64,000 bases of DNA from Actinopolymorpha alba DSM 45243 (GCF_000373925.1 NZ_KB892753.1:1-64000); one strand, 5' to 3'. Positions 1-8,968 are shown, counted from the first letter of the stretch. Translations and numbers: made by a program. The notes: generated by a model not told the origin, from the letters alone.

Positions 1-984
1 GCCAAAGCGTTGGAGACCAACCTTCAAGCCACCGGCCAGGCACTTGCCGCAGGCCGAATCTCTTTCCTGCACGCCAAGATCATCCGTGAATCGATCAACC
101 TTCTGCCCAAGGACATCAGCGACGACCAGAAACGCGAGGGCGAGAAGCGTCTACTGGAGTTGGCGACCCGCCACGATCCGAAAGAGCTACGACAGCTGGG
201 GATCCACCTCTACGAGACGATCGACCCCGAAGACGCCGAACGGCGGCTGGGTGAGCAACTCGAACGAGAACGTAAGCGCGCCGAACAGAAGCGATCCATC
301 ACCTTCTCCCACTCCGGCCCAGGTTTGCAGTCCGCCCGCGTGCAACTGCCCACCGACGAAATGGCACGCCTCAAAGCACTCCTCGACCCGCTCGCCAGAC
401 CACGCAAGACCGACGCGAACGGACCCGACACCCGCACCGCCTCCCGCCGCCTCGGCGACGCCTTCGTCGAACTCCTCGACCTCACCCTCGCCGCAGGTGA
501 AGCACCCACCCGGGGCGGGACCAAGCCCCAAATCATCATCACCATGAAACTCACCGACCTCGTCACCGGAATCGGCTACGCCACCCTGGACAGCGGCGAA
601 CAAATCTCCGCCGAAACCGCGAGACTCCTGGCCTGCGACGCCGACGTCATCCCCGCCGTCCTCGACAGCAAAGGCCAGGTCCTCGACCTCGGCCGCACCA
701 CCCGCTTCTTCACCACCGCCCAACGCCACGCCCTAGGCATCCGCGACGGCATGGAATGCAACTTTCCAGGCTGCGATCGCCCCGCCAAATGGTGCGACGC
801 CCACCACATAACCCACTGGGCAGACGGAGGCCGAACCGACCTCAACAACGGCGTCCTGTTGTGCGGAGCCCACCACAACCTCATCCACAACAGCGACTGG
901 CAAGCCCGCATGGGACCAAACGGCAAACCCGAATACATACCCCCACCCTGGATCGACATCAACCAACGCCCCATCCGCACCTAA
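1..984 (+). CDS. DUF222/HNH endonuclease domain protein, 5'-truncated by the window
   Basis: The frame is open from base 1, so the true start lies upstream and only the last 327 residues are visible. The C-terminal part, about residues 250-300 here, is an HNH-type zinc/metal nuclease fold: a C-x4-C pair (CNFPGC), then WCDAHHITHW, then GVLLCGAHHNLIH. The helical part before it resembles the DUF222 region that precedes HNH domains in a family abundant in Nocardioidaceae, Kribbella and Mycobacterium. Members are often present in many copies, and their DNA target is unknown. The last 33 codons recur as a degenerate fragment at 30804-30902, so a relative was once there. Family assignment is firm; cellular role is not. 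Confidence 0.85.
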   Translation, partial: AKALETNLQATGQALAAGRISFLHAKIIRESINLLPKDISDDQKREGEKRLLELATRHDPKELRQLGIHLYETIDPEDAERRLGEQLERERKRAEQKRSITFSHSGPGLQSARVQLPTDEMARLKALLDPLARPRKTDANGPDTRTASRRLGDAFVELLDLTLAAGEAPTRGGTKPQIIITMKLTDLVTGIGYATLDSGEQISAETARLLACDADVIPAVLDSKGQVLDLGRTTRFFTTAQRHALGIRDGMECNFPGCDRPAKWCDAHHITHWADGGRTDLNNGVLLCGAHHNLIHNSDWQARMGPNGKPEYIPPPWIDINQRPIRT

Positions 985-1381
985 AAACGACAGCCATAGA
1001 TCGGAATGTTGGTGTCGTCGGCGTAGTGGCCGACTTCAGCTCGGCGTTGATGGCGTCCGCGGTATCAGCTCCAGCGTTCGAGGCGCCACTGGTCGCGGAC
1101 CGCCGCATCACGCACTCACCGAGGCAGACCTGGACGAGCAGCGACCGAGCCACCTGTGTGGCACGAGGTCGGCGGGCGCCGTAATGCATATCCTGATCGA
1201 CGAGCAGATCCACCACAGCGCCGAACTTACGCTCCTGCGTGACCTCTATCGCTGGACGCCGACGACTTTACATTCACGAGAGCGATGCCTAGCCAATCGG
1301 GCCCTGGTGCACTCATCGTCGCCGGGGCGTGCCGGTCGTTGGAGTCACGCTGGGGCAGCTGGATTTCCACCAGGGTCGCCC
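985..1381. other. No supported gene between HNH gene and next hypothetical
   Basis: About 400 bases with short overlapping open frames on both strands and no ribosome-binding site in front of any of them. I see no recognisable protein motif, strong hairpin or repeat here. It is probably degraded accessory DNA. Confidence 0.4.
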
Positions 1382-1849
1382 TCATTGAGGGATGACTGCA
1401 TCGGGACTGACGCCACGCGCGAGCAACTTCTCGCGGAGTTCGCTGTGTTCACTCGGTGTCAGCGCCATCCACAGACCGGAGCCCGTGTCGCTCGCGCTGT
1501 AGATCAGCTTCTCGGAGTTATCCAACCCCTCCGCACCGGTCGTGAATGGTGACAGAGCCACTACCAGCTCAAACTGTTCGCCATTCCTGGGATCCACCTC
1601 GACGTCCATGTAGAGCACGGAGTCGGCGGCCTCGTGCCGGCCCGCCTTCTCAAGGTTTGCAAGGCGAATCAGAGCCTGGAGCGGGCCTGTCGCCTGCGCC
1701 GGCCACGGCCGGTCGGAAACGCCGTCCACCCACAGGCATCGAAGCTCACCACGAAGAACCCGCAGCCCTTCTTGGTGAGCGGCGAGCGTCGCAGAGTCAT
1801 CGGCGTCGTCGCAAAGGATGCACGCCCGCCGAGGAACCGGACTGGACAT
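1382..1849 (-). CDS. Hypothetical protein, 155 aa
   Basis: A small soluble protein that I do not recognise. The frame is open further upstream, but the ATG at 1849 has a perfect AGGAGG (complement of 1855-1860) five bases before it, so translation surely begins there. The N-terminus has a CxxC pair (ACILCDD). The rest is acidic and mixed alpha/beta, with no signal peptide or membrane segment. It stands alone between two gaps, with no operon partner to suggest a role. It is probably a lineage-specific accessory protein. Confidence 0.6.
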   Translation of the reverse strand: MSSPVPRRACILCDDADDSATLAAHQEGLRVLRGELRCLWVDGVSDRPWPAQATGPLQALIRLANLEKAGRHEAADSVLYMDVEVDPRNGEQFELVVALSPFTTGAEGLDNSEKLIYSASDTGSGLWMALTPSEHSELREKLLARGVSPDAVIPQ

Positions 1850-2213
1850 AGCGACCTCCTGAGTCAGGGAATCCCGCAGACACACGTGCGCTGTCCTGGG
1901 CCAGAGAAGACGGCTCACATGCCCGGGTTGACGACGCCGGCATGATTAGCCCGCGCCGATGTCGCTAAGCCATTGGCGTAGTGAGCGGCGACGGTCGCCG
2001 AGAAGCAGGATCTGTCCGCAGATCGCGGCCGCGCCCAGCCACATGATCGGGATCCAATACCAAGGCACAGTCTGAATCTACGCCCGGTGCCGCAACACAG
2101 TGCAGTACGCAGAGCCCAGTCAGTGAAACAAGCTCAGGCGAGCTTGGACTCGCCGAGTTCCAGATAGGTCGTGAAGGCTTCCTCGGTCTGTGCACGCCCG
2201 TGCACACGTCATG
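1850..2213. other. Intergenic stretch without a supported gene
   Basis: Apart from the ribosome-binding site of the preceding minus-strand gene (1855-1860), I see no gene, repeat or strong terminator. The short frames here lack start signals and recognisable protein sequence. Confidence 0.4.
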
Positions 2214-2549
2214 TCAGTCGTCGATCGGGTCGCCGAGCCAGCGACGCAGGTAGGACGCTGCTGCATCAAGGTCGTCGGCATCGCAGCCCCAGGTGAGCGA
2301 CCTGACCCATTCCCAGCGGGCGTGGCCGTCGTACGCGACGCACCACAGCGTCATCCACGTCAGCGACTGGCGTGGATAGAGGGTTTGTACGCCCCAGCCT
2401 CGGGCCACGTCCTCCACCAGTTCGGCGTCGTATCCCTCGCCGACGAGTCGCTCGCATAGCTTCTCCGCGTACCGCTTGCTGATGTCGCGTTGTTCGGCGA
2501 CTTTTGCTGCCACTCGGTCCCTCGCGCCTGCCATGTCCACCCGGTTCAT
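2214..2549 (-). CDS. Hypothetical protein, about 108-111 aa
   Basis: A small, helix-rich, soluble protein of unknown function. A strong AGGAGG lies directly before the ATG at 2549, leaving almost no spacing. The in-frame GTG at 2540 has better spacing, so the true start is probably 2540 or 2534. The first half is charged and helical, and the second is aromatic-rich with several Trp residues (RWEWVRSLTW). No family is recognised. It lies 160 bases after the MFS exporter end in the same direction, so it could be read from the same transcript or alone. Confidence 0.5.
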   Translation of the reverse strand: MNRVDMAGARDRVAAKVAEQRDISKRYAEKLCERLVGEGYDAELVEDVARGWGVQTLYPRQSLTWMTLWCVAYDGHARWEWVRSLTWGCDADDLDAAASYLRRWLGDPIDD

Positions 2550-2708
2550 CCCTCCTCGTTGAGAACCGCGCCAGCAAGGCCGTCCGGCCGTTTACGTTTC
2601 GAGTTTGAAGGGCGCCGGCAGGACCAGACCAGGACACAGGACGGCCATCTGGCGGCCCACCTCCGGCCATGGGGCGGACGCGAGGCGCGCGAGAACGCGC
2701 GACAGGTT

Positions 2709-4157
2709 CTAGGTTCTGCTGCTTCTGGTCGGAGTCAGCGTCCGGGGCAGGTATGCCGATGCCACCAGTCCTACCAACGCAACTACGGCGAGGACGGCCA
2801 TGGCGAGCCCGTATGAGCGTGCGGGCGTGGCGGTGATTCCAGCGACGAGGATGGTGCCGGCGACGGCAGTGCCAAGGGACGAGCCGAGGTTGGACACGCT
2901 GCGGGAAAGGCCCGAGATCTCGCCTTGGAGGTCCTCGCTGAAGCTCGACTGTACGACGTTGACCGAGGGGGTCAGCATGGTGCCGAGTCCGACACCGATG
3001 AGGAAAAGTCCGGGTGCGAAGGCCCACGCACTCGGGGAGCCGATCACCATGGCGAGCAGGAGGCCGATGCCGGTGATCGAGATGACGAAGCCGCCCAGGA
3101 TGAGGCTGCGCTGCGTGTGCCGCTTCGCGAGGCGTTCGGCGGCAAGCGACGACACGAGAAGGCCGGCGGTGGCGGCGGTGAAGATCACGCCGGTCTGGAT
3201 CGCGTCGTAGCCGCGGACGACCTGCAGGTAGGCGGCGACGACGAACGACGCGCCCATGAGGAGCTGCCACTGGGTGTTCTGCGTGATGAGGCCGAGGTTT
3301 GACGTGCGGTTGCGGAACAGGCCCGTTGACAGCAACGGTTCCTTGCCCGCGCGCTCCTTCGCCCGCACTGACCGGAAGAAGAACGCGAGGACGATGGCCC
3401 CGGCGGCGATCAAGGTGATCATCAGCCAGCCGTTGGTCTCTGCCGCCAGGATGCCCGTAACAAGCAGGATGAGTCCGACGGCCGAGAGGATTGCTCCACC
3501 GATGTCGAAGGGCCGGCTGGGATCCGGAGGAAGTGGGTCGGGGAGTTGGCGGCTCAGCCAGACGATCACGGCGACGACCAATGCCTGGAACACGAACGCC
3601 GCCCGCCAGCTGATCGAAGAAGTGATGATGCCACCGATCAACGGCCCAGCCGCGGCGCCGACCCCTCCGAGAGCGCTGATGGCACCGAACGCACGTGCGC
3701 GCGAGGTGACCTCGGTGAACAGCAGCGTGGCAAGGATGTAGACCGGCGGGATCAGCAGGGCCGTTCCGACGCCTTCAAGGATCGAGTTTCCGAGAATGAG
3801 CACACCCAGTCGGGGAGAGACCGCACTCAACAAGGCGCCGATGCCGTACACCACAAGACCGGTCGTGAAGCAGCGTTTCCTGCCATAGCGGTCGGTCAGC
3901 TTGCCGCCCGGGATCATCAGCGCGGCCATGACCAGCAGGAAGATCGTGATCGCGATCTGTACGCCATGAACGGTGGTGCCGAGATCCCGGCTGATGTCGT
4001 TGATCATCACGTTCATATTGGAGCCGGCGAAGCTGCAGATGAACTGAGCGAGGGCCAACGGAACAAGCGCCCTTCGCAGTGCACGTGGCGGTCGTCCACC
4101 CCGACCAGGCTCAGCCACACCACACCTGCTTTCGCCGCGAGGCGTGGCGCAGCTCAT
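2709..4157 (-). CDS. MFS drug-efflux-type transporter (DHA2/EmrB-QacA like)
   Basis: A 482-residue membrane protein with about 14 hydrophobic segments after a positively charged, cytoplasmic N-terminus. Helix 1 carries the NxNVMINDISRDLG pattern of the drug:H+ antiporter-2 group. The loop between helices 2 and 3 has the MFS signature GGKLTDRYGRKR, and a motif-C-like GxxxGPLIGG segment follows in the middle helices. The family exports small hydrophobic compounds using the proton gradient. No regulator gene is adjacent, but an AT-rich palindrome lies just upstream (4181-4195). Substrate cannot be told from sequence. Confidence 0.9.
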   Translation of the reverse strand: MSCATPRGESRCGVAEPGRGGRPPRALRRALVPLALAQFICSFAGSNMNVMINDISRDLGTTVHGVQIAITIFLLVMAALMIPGGKLTDRYGRKRCFTTGLVVYGIGALLSAVSPRLGVLILGNSILEGVGTALLIPPVYILATLLFTEVTSRARAFGAISALGGVGAAAGPLIGGIITSSISWRAAFVFQALVVAVIVWLSRQLPDPLPPDPSRPFDIGGAILSAVGLILLVTGILAAETNGWLMITLIAAGAIVLAFFFRSVRAKERAGKEPLLSTGLFRNRTSNLGLITQNTQWQLLMGASFVVAAYLQVVRGYDAIQTGVIFTAATAGLLVSSLAAERLAKRHTQRSLILGGFVISITGIGLLLAMVIGSPSAWAFAPGLFLIGVGLGTMLTPSVNVVQSSFSEDLQGEISGLSRSVSNLGSSLGTAVAGTILVAGITATPARSYGLAMAVLAVVALVGLVASAYLPRTLTPTRSSRT

Positions 4158-4180
4158 GCCGTTCCCGCGACATTCAGGAG

Positions 4181-4195
4181 TATTCGTATTCGAAT
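4181..4195. promoter_or_regulatory. ATTCG-type palindrome upstream of MFS gene
   Basis: ATTCGAAT at 4188-4195 is a perfect 8-bp palindrome, and another ATTCG half-site lies at 4182-4186. It is AT-rich against the local GC background, about 25-40 bases upstream of the transporter start, where an operator would sit. No regulator can be assigned. Confidence 0.3.
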
Positions 4196-4343
4196 CTCAT
4201 AATGCCCGAAAACGTCATCGGAGTGGCCACGCGCTTATATCGTAGCTTGGCTTGCGGGGGGCCCTGCCAAGTGATTCCCTTGATTTCAAGGGAAAGTCTC
4301 CTGGCGGGGTTGAACTTGCCGACTTTCCAACACAATTCGATTG

Positions 4344-4379
4344 CCCCAGGGGCCGCGTGTCTTTATCGACACGCTGGGG
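4344..4379 (+). promoter_or_regulatory. Leader hairpin before GH15 gene
   Basis: GCGTGTC (4355-4361) pairs with GACACGC (4368-4374) across a 6-base loop. CCCCA (4344-4348) can pair with TGGGG (4375-4379) outside it. The structure ends about 28 bases before the GH15 start codon, so it would lie in the mRNA leader. Whether it regulates translation or is an upstream terminator is unknown. Confidence 0.35.
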
Positions 4380-4407
4380 GAAATAGGCGATACGCAGGGG
4401 GGTTCGG

Positions 4408-6285
4408 ATGGATAACTATCCGGCGATAGAGGATCACGCTCTGATTGGCGATCTGCAGACGGCGGCCCTGGTGGCGACCGATGGCACGATTGACTGGTTC
4501 TGTGCGCCACGGTTCGACTCGCCCAGCATCTTCGCGGCACTGCTCGATCGGCGACGGGGCGGTAGTTTCCGGATCTCCCCGACCGGAACCAACTATGTGA
4601 CCAGGCAGCTGTACCTACCCGGCACGCCGATCGTGGTGACCCGGTTCCTCAGCGCGGACGGGGTAGGTGAAGTCATCGACTTCGCCCCGATCGCCGGCGA
4701 CCAGGCCACCGACCGCCACCGGCTGGTGCGGATGGTGCGGGTGGTCCGCGGCCAGATGCGGTTCCGCCTCGACTGCGAGCCGCGGTTCAACTACGGACGT
4801 GACCCGGCACAGATCGAGGTGACCTCCGACGGTGCCGTCTTCCGCAGCCCGGCCATGACGATGAACGTCTGCGCCTCGCGCCTGCCGAATCATCGCCTGG
4901 TGCGGGAGGAGGATGTGCACCGCACGGAGCACGGCATCCAGCTCGTGGCAGACCTGGCTGCCGGAGACATCGGCGGCGTCGTGCTCGAGACCTCACCCGC
5001 CGAGCCGGTGCACCTGATCCAGCCGAGAGAGCTGGTCGAGCTGTTCGAACAGACCCGCACCTTCTGGCGCTCGTGGATTGGCCGGTCACGCTACCGAGGT
5101 CGCTGGCGGGAGATGGTCGAGCGCTCCGCGATGACGCTGAAGCTCATGACGTACGCCCCCACCGGCGCGCTCGTCGCCGCACCCACGGCGGGCCTGCCCG
5201 AGCAGATCGGCGGCGAACGCAACTGGGACTACCGGTTCACGTGGGTACGCGACGCCTCGTTCTCCGTGTACGCCCTACTCGGCCTGGGCTTCACCGCCGA
5301 GGCGCAGGCGTTCCTGAGATGGCTCAACAACCGTGTCCGCGACGCTGCCGAAGACTCGGGCCCGCTGCAGATCATGTACCGCATCGACGGATCCCCCCAC
5401 CTAACAGAAGAGATCCTCGACCACTTCGAGGGATACAAAGGTTCCAGCCCGGTCCGCATCGGCAACGCCGCCGCCGACCAACTCCAGCTTGACATCTACG
5501 GTGAGGCGCTGGACTCGCTGTATCTCGCCGACACCCACGATCTGCGGATGTCTCACAAGGCGTGGCAGCACACCAACGCCCTGGTCGAATGGCTTTGCGA
5601 TCACTGGGACCAGCCCGACGACGGGATCTGGGAGACCCGGGGCGGCCGTCAGAACTTCGTGTACGGCCGGCTCATGTCCTGGGTCGCCTTTGACCGAGCC
5701 ATCCGGCTCGCCCAGAGCCGCGGCCGTCCCGCCAACATCAGCCGCTGGACGGATATGCGCGACAAGATCTACCACCAGATCATGACGCACGGCTTTCACG
5801 ACAAGCGCGAGGCGTTCGTCCAGAACTACACCAACGACGTACTCGACGCGTCCCTGCTGTACATGCCACTCGTCGACTTCATCGGCCCCACCGACCCCAT
5901 GTGGCAGTCCACCTTGCGCGCAATGGACGAAGAGCTCGTCTCGGACAGCCTGGTCTACCGCTACGACCCGATCGCCTCACCGGACGGCCTTCGCGGCTCC
6001 GAAGGCACCTTCACCATGTGCACCTTCTGGTATGTCGACGCACTCGCCCGATCGGGCCGACTCGAAGAAGCCCGTCTCACCTTCGAGAAGATGCTGACCT
6101 ACGACAACCACCTCGGCCTCTACTCCGAGGAGATCGCGCCCACCGGAGAGCAGATCGGCAACTTCCCGCAGGCATTCAGCCACCTCTCGCTGATCAGCGC
6201 GGCGATGAACCTGGACTACCAGCTCGACCACGGCGCCGGCTACGTCGAACCCGTCCTCGGACACGGTCTGAAGGCCGCCCCGTAA
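4408..6285 (+). CDS. Glycoside hydrolase family 15 protein (trehalase/glucoamylase-like)
   Basis: A 625-residue cytoplasmic protein with the two-part GH15 layout of actinobacterial trehalases and glucan glucohydrolases: an N-terminal beta-sandwich (about 1-230) and an (alpha/alpha)6 barrel. Diagnostic motifs are NWDYRFTWVRDAS from residue 272, GIWETRGGRQ with a candidate catalytic Glu near 409, and LYSEEIAPTG with the second Glu pair at 574-575. Length and the N-terminal IEDHALIGD...IDWFC segment fit mycobacterial trehalase-like proteins. The ATG follows a purine-rich GCAGGGGGG. It stands alone downstream of a leader hairpin. Family is secure; the choice between trehalase and another alpha-glucosidase is open. 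Confidence 0.88.
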   Translation: MDNYPAIEDHALIGDLQTAALVATDGTIDWFCAPRFDSPSIFAALLDRRRGGSFRISPTGTNYVTRQLYLPGTPIVVTRFLSADGVGEVIDFAPIAGDQATDRHRLVRMVRVVRGQMRFRLDCEPRFNYGRDPAQIEVTSDGAVFRSPAMTMNVCASRLPNHRLVREEDVHRTEHGIQLVADLAAGDIGGVVLETSPAEPVHLIQPRELVELFEQTRTFWRSWIGRSRYRGRWREMVERSAMTLKLMTYAPTGALVAAPTAGLPEQIGGERNWDYRFTWVRDASFSVYALLGLGFTAEAQAFLRWLNNRVRDAAEDSGPLQIMYRIDGSPHLTEEILDHFEGYKGSSPVRIGNAAADQLQLDIYGEALDSLYLADTHDLRMSHKAWQHTNALVEWLCDHWDQPDDGIWETRGGRQNFVYGRLMSWVAFDRAIRLAQSRGRPANISRWTDMRDKIYHQIMTHGFHDKREAFVQNYTNDVLDASLLYMPLVDFIGPTDPMWQSTLRAMDEELVSDSLVYRYDPIASPDGLRGSEGTFTMCTFWYVDALARSGRLEEARLTFEKMLTYDNHLGLYSEEIAPTGEQIGNFPQAFSHLSLISAAMNLDYQLDHGAGYVEPVLGHGLKAAP

Positions 6286-6320
6286 GGGTGTGCTGGCGGC
6301 TCCGTGGTGGCACCACACGG

Positions 6321-6383
6321 GCTTCAGCTCCGCGACCCTCGACTACGAAGCGCTTGATCGTGCGTACGAAACGGCGGTAACGC
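6321..6383 (+). pseudogene. Fragment of FAD-oxidoreductase gene (copy of ~9744-9815)
   Basis: This segment encodes LDYEALDRAYETAVT, which matches NYDALDRAYEAAVT in the FAD oxidoreductase at 9205-10469. The DNA match is near-identical over about 35 bases (6347-6383). There is no gene around it: the frame breaks on both sides. It is a remnant of a second copy, or a small duplication, lying 2.9 kb upstream of the larger copy. Confidence 0.6.
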
Positions 6384-6572
6384 GGTGTACTGCCATCCGG
6401 CGCGTGGAGGTCACCACCGTCGACGAATGGGGCACACCCTCAACGCCGCCACCTGGGCACTCCCAAGCCGCGACGCCCTCGACGGCGGGCGTCCGACGTT
6501 GGCCTTCTACGGTGCGGACGTCGGTGCCCTGATCGCGTCGCCGGCGCTAAGTTCGCTCATGGGACCGCCCCG

Positions 6573-8375
6573 GTGGCTGGTCCGTCGAGGAGGTGGCTCG
6601 CGATCTCAGCGTCGATATCCGCCGACGTGGTGTCCGCGCTCGGGCTGGACGGCCCGGACGCCGAGCCGATCGTCGGCGGTCGGGTCAGCAAGGTCTGGCG
6701 GGCCTACCGGGACGGCGCGCCGGTCGCGCTGCGCCAGTCGCCACCCTTCCGCCGCCTGCCCGAGGTCGCCTACGAGTGTGACCTCCTGGTGACCCTCGCC
6801 GGGGTGGGCGCGCCAGTGGCGGCCGTCATCGCGGGACCGACGCTGGTGAACGGCTCGGTCTGGGTGGCGTTCTCCTGGGTCGACGGCGCACACCCGGCGG
6901 TCCCGGTCGAGGACCCGGCAAGCTACGGCCGTCTGCTCGCCGAGCTCCATGAGCACACCGCTGCGCCGGTGGCTCGGCTCGGGCAACGACCGGGCTGGGG
7001 CCGGCTTGATGAGTTCCTCACGGTGCCGCGCCCCGGCGGCGGCCGCACGATGGCGGAGGTTCTGCCGGACTTCGAGCGGGCGTTCGGTGCGGCGGGGGCG
7101 TGGCTGCGGCAGATGGCTGAGGAGGTGCACGGACGCCTGACCGCGGCGTCGATCGGGTCGTTCCCGCGGGTCGTGGCCCACGGCGACTTCGCTCCGGGCC
7201 AGGTGCTGATGCGCGACGACAGCGTCGGCGCGGTCGTCGACTGGGACTTCGCGCACCTGGACCTGCGGTTGGCCGACCTCGCGGTCGCCGCGTCGCTGGC
7301 GCGGCCCACCGTGGCCCGGGCGGCCGCGTTCGTACGCGGCTACCTCGACGTCGCAGGCACAGATGTCGGTGACCTCGACCTGCTCGCGGATCTGCGCCGT
7401 GCGTTCCACCTGAGCAACCTCGGCAATTATCTCTGCGCGCGCTGGGCCAACGGCGCCGACATCGCGCCGCAGGTGACGATGCTCACCGAACGCCTCGAGC
7501 GCGAGCAGTGGTGGGGTCCGACGCTGGTGGCCGCGGCTCGCGAGGCCACCAGCACCCGTTTCACGCGCCCGAACCCGCCCGGCACGACACCGGTCACCCG
7601 CGCATCATCCGACCTCGAGCTGGCGCAGGCACTTGCCGACCGCGCGGCGGTGGTCGCGCTGCACTACTTCGAGCGCGGCGTCACTACGCAGACCAAGGCG
7701 GACGCGAGCCCGGTCACCGAGGCAGACCGAGCGGTGGAGCGGCTCCTCCGGGACGCGCTGGCCGAGCTCCGGCCCGACGACGGGGTGCTGGGCGAAGAGT
7801 TCGGCGGCCACGGAACCGACGATCGGACCTGGATCCTCGACCCGATCGACGGGACGGGCGCGTTCGCCCGCGGTGACCCGAACTGGCGGATCCAGCTCGC
7901 CCTCGACAGCGGCGGCGAGATCATCGTGGCCGTCGTCGACGCGCCGGCGTTGGACGTCCGCTGGTGGGCGGCGACCGGCACCGGCACCTACGAACGCGTG
8001 GCCGGCGGGCCCGACCGGCGTCTGCGGGTCTCGAAGACGGCGACGGTCGAAGATGCGCTCGTCGCCGCTCACCCGTCGCCACTCGCCGACCGGCTACCGG
8101 CCGCAACCCGCCAACCGGCCCCGACGCCACTCCCCCTCGTCGAGCTCATCCGCGGCGAACTCGACGCCTACCTCGTGCAGTGCTGCCACACCTGGGACCA
8201 CGCGCCCTGGATCCTGCTCGTCCACGAGGCCGGTGGCTCGTTCACCGACCACCGCGGCGGGATCGCTCCGGACCAGCGCGGTGGGTTGTACTCCAACGGC
8301 CGGATCCACCACGATCTGCTTGCCGCGCTGTCACCGCCCATCACGCCCAGGGCGAGCGCGGCGCCGACGGCGTAG
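6573..8375 (+). CDS. Fusion: APH-fold phosphotransferase + inositol-monophosphatase-family phosphatase
   Basis: One 600-residue frame joins two enzymes of opposite activity. Residues about 30-330 are an aminoglycoside/choline-kinase-like domain with the catalytic loop HGDFAPGQV (His203) and the metal-binding VVDWDFA (Asp near 223). The usual Asn of the loop is Gln here. Residues about 350-590 are an IMPase/HisN-like phosphatase: TKADASPVTEAD, LGEEFG, DPIDGTGAFARG (Asp423) and the late WDHAPW (Asp542). The start is unclear. GTG 6573 opens the frame, but the strong GAGGAGG at 6587-6593 has no proper in-frame start after it, only ATC at 6603, so initiation may be impaired. A phosphorylation/dephosphorylation switch is a guess. 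Confidence 0.8.
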   Translation: MAGPSRRWLAISASISADVVSALGLDGPDAEPIVGGRVSKVWRAYRDGAPVALRQSPPFRRLPEVAYECDLLVTLAGVGAPVAAVIAGPTLVNGSVWVAFSWVDGAHPAVPVEDPASYGRLLAELHEHTAAPVARLGQRPGWGRLDEFLTVPRPGGGRTMAEVLPDFERAFGAAGAWLRQMAEEVHGRLTAASIGSFPRVVAHGDFAPGQVLMRDDSVGAVVDWDFAHLDLRLADLAVAASLARPTVARAAAFVRGYLDVAGTDVGDLDLLADLRRAFHLSNLGNYLCARWANGADIAPQVTMLTERLEREQWWGPTLVAAAREATSTRFTRPNPPGTTPVTRASSDLELAQALADRAAVVALHYFERGVTTQTKADASPVTEADRAVERLLRDALAELRPDDGVLGEEFGGHGTDDRTWILDPIDGTGAFARGDPNWRIQLALDSGGEIIVAVVDAPALDVRWWAATGTGTYERVAGGPDRRLRVSKTATVEDALVAAHPSPLADRLPAATRQPAPTPLPLVELIRGELDAYLVQCCHTWDHAPWILLVHEAGGSFTDHRGGIAPDQRGGLYSNGRIHHDLLAALSPPITPRASAAPTA

Positions 8376-8399
8376 GGGTTGAAGCCTCCGACGTACCGG

Positions 8400-8570
8400 T
8401 CACGTCGCGGGCGCGCCCATCCTGGCGATCGAGGTCCGGAACGTGAAGCCGTTGACGGTGGCGGTCACCTTCGGATGGCCACCGCCGCCGAGCTTTTCCA
8501 CGACCGGCTCAGGAACCTCGAAGCCCGCAGTGGCCTTGCCAATCGATTCCAGCTCAGGTCGAAATCTCAT
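8400..8570 (-). pseudogene. Truncated DUF1905 protein
   Basis: From the ATG at 8570, with GAGGAAGG well placed before it, 56 codons encode a recognisable DUF1905 beginning: RFRPELESIGKATAGFEVP, then VVEKLGGGGHPKVTATVNG and FRTSIARMG. Intact family members continue for roughly another 40-100 residues after this point. Here the frame stops at once (GAPAT stop). The gene is therefore cut by a deletion or stop and is probably inactive, though its start signals are intact. Confidence 0.65.
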
Positions 8571-8679
8571 CGCGGCGCCTTCCTCATTGATATTCCCACT
8601 ACGCCGAACGTTGTGAGTAGCGACGGCGATATCTTCGGTGGGATGTTGAAGTTGATTCCCCCGGTGCTCCACGGACGCA

Positions 8680-8766
8680 GCCGAAGTGCCGCAACTCGGT
8701 GACGAACGGCGCGCCCGGCCCGGCCAGAGCGACGATCGCCTCGACGGCGCCAGGCGTCAGTTCGCG
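8680..8766 (-). pseudogene. C-terminal fragment of an FAD-linked (berberine-type) oxidase
   Basis: On the minus strand, 29 codons read RELTPGAVEAIVALAG followed by PFVTELRHFG. This resembles the segment in front of the conserved ELRHLGG motif near the C-terminus of BBE/FAD-binding-4 oxidases. There is no start codon, and the frame loses homology right after HFG. It is a fragment lying between two other decayed genes. Confidence 0.45.
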
Positions 8767-8968
8767 CCCAGATCGCACGGCGGCTCGGGCAATACCTCTG
8801 CCGTCTGGCGCATTCGATCGATGGAATCGAAGGCTCTGGTGACAACAGCCTCCCTACCGTCCGGCCACCGGACGTAGGCAGCGCCGGACTGTCCCTGTTC
8901 GATCAGGCCAACCCACTCCAGACGACAGCCGGCACGCTCGTTCAGCGCCAGAACAACCTCCCGACTCA
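8757..8968 (-). pseudogene. N-terminal fragment of an APH-fold phosphotransferase
   Basis: From the ATG at 8968, 70 codons begin with SREVVLALNERAGCRLEWVG, then SGAAYVRWPDGREAVVTRAF and RMRQTAEVL. The same pattern opens the intact phosphotransferase at 29749-30651 (EVNSRAGCDLAMVG, GGAVYVRWPEGRDGVVTRSP, AHRTAEVL). Here the protein stops after EVL; the catalytic half is missing. It is a paralogous remnant, and its 3' end meets the oxidase fragment. Confidence 0.65.
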
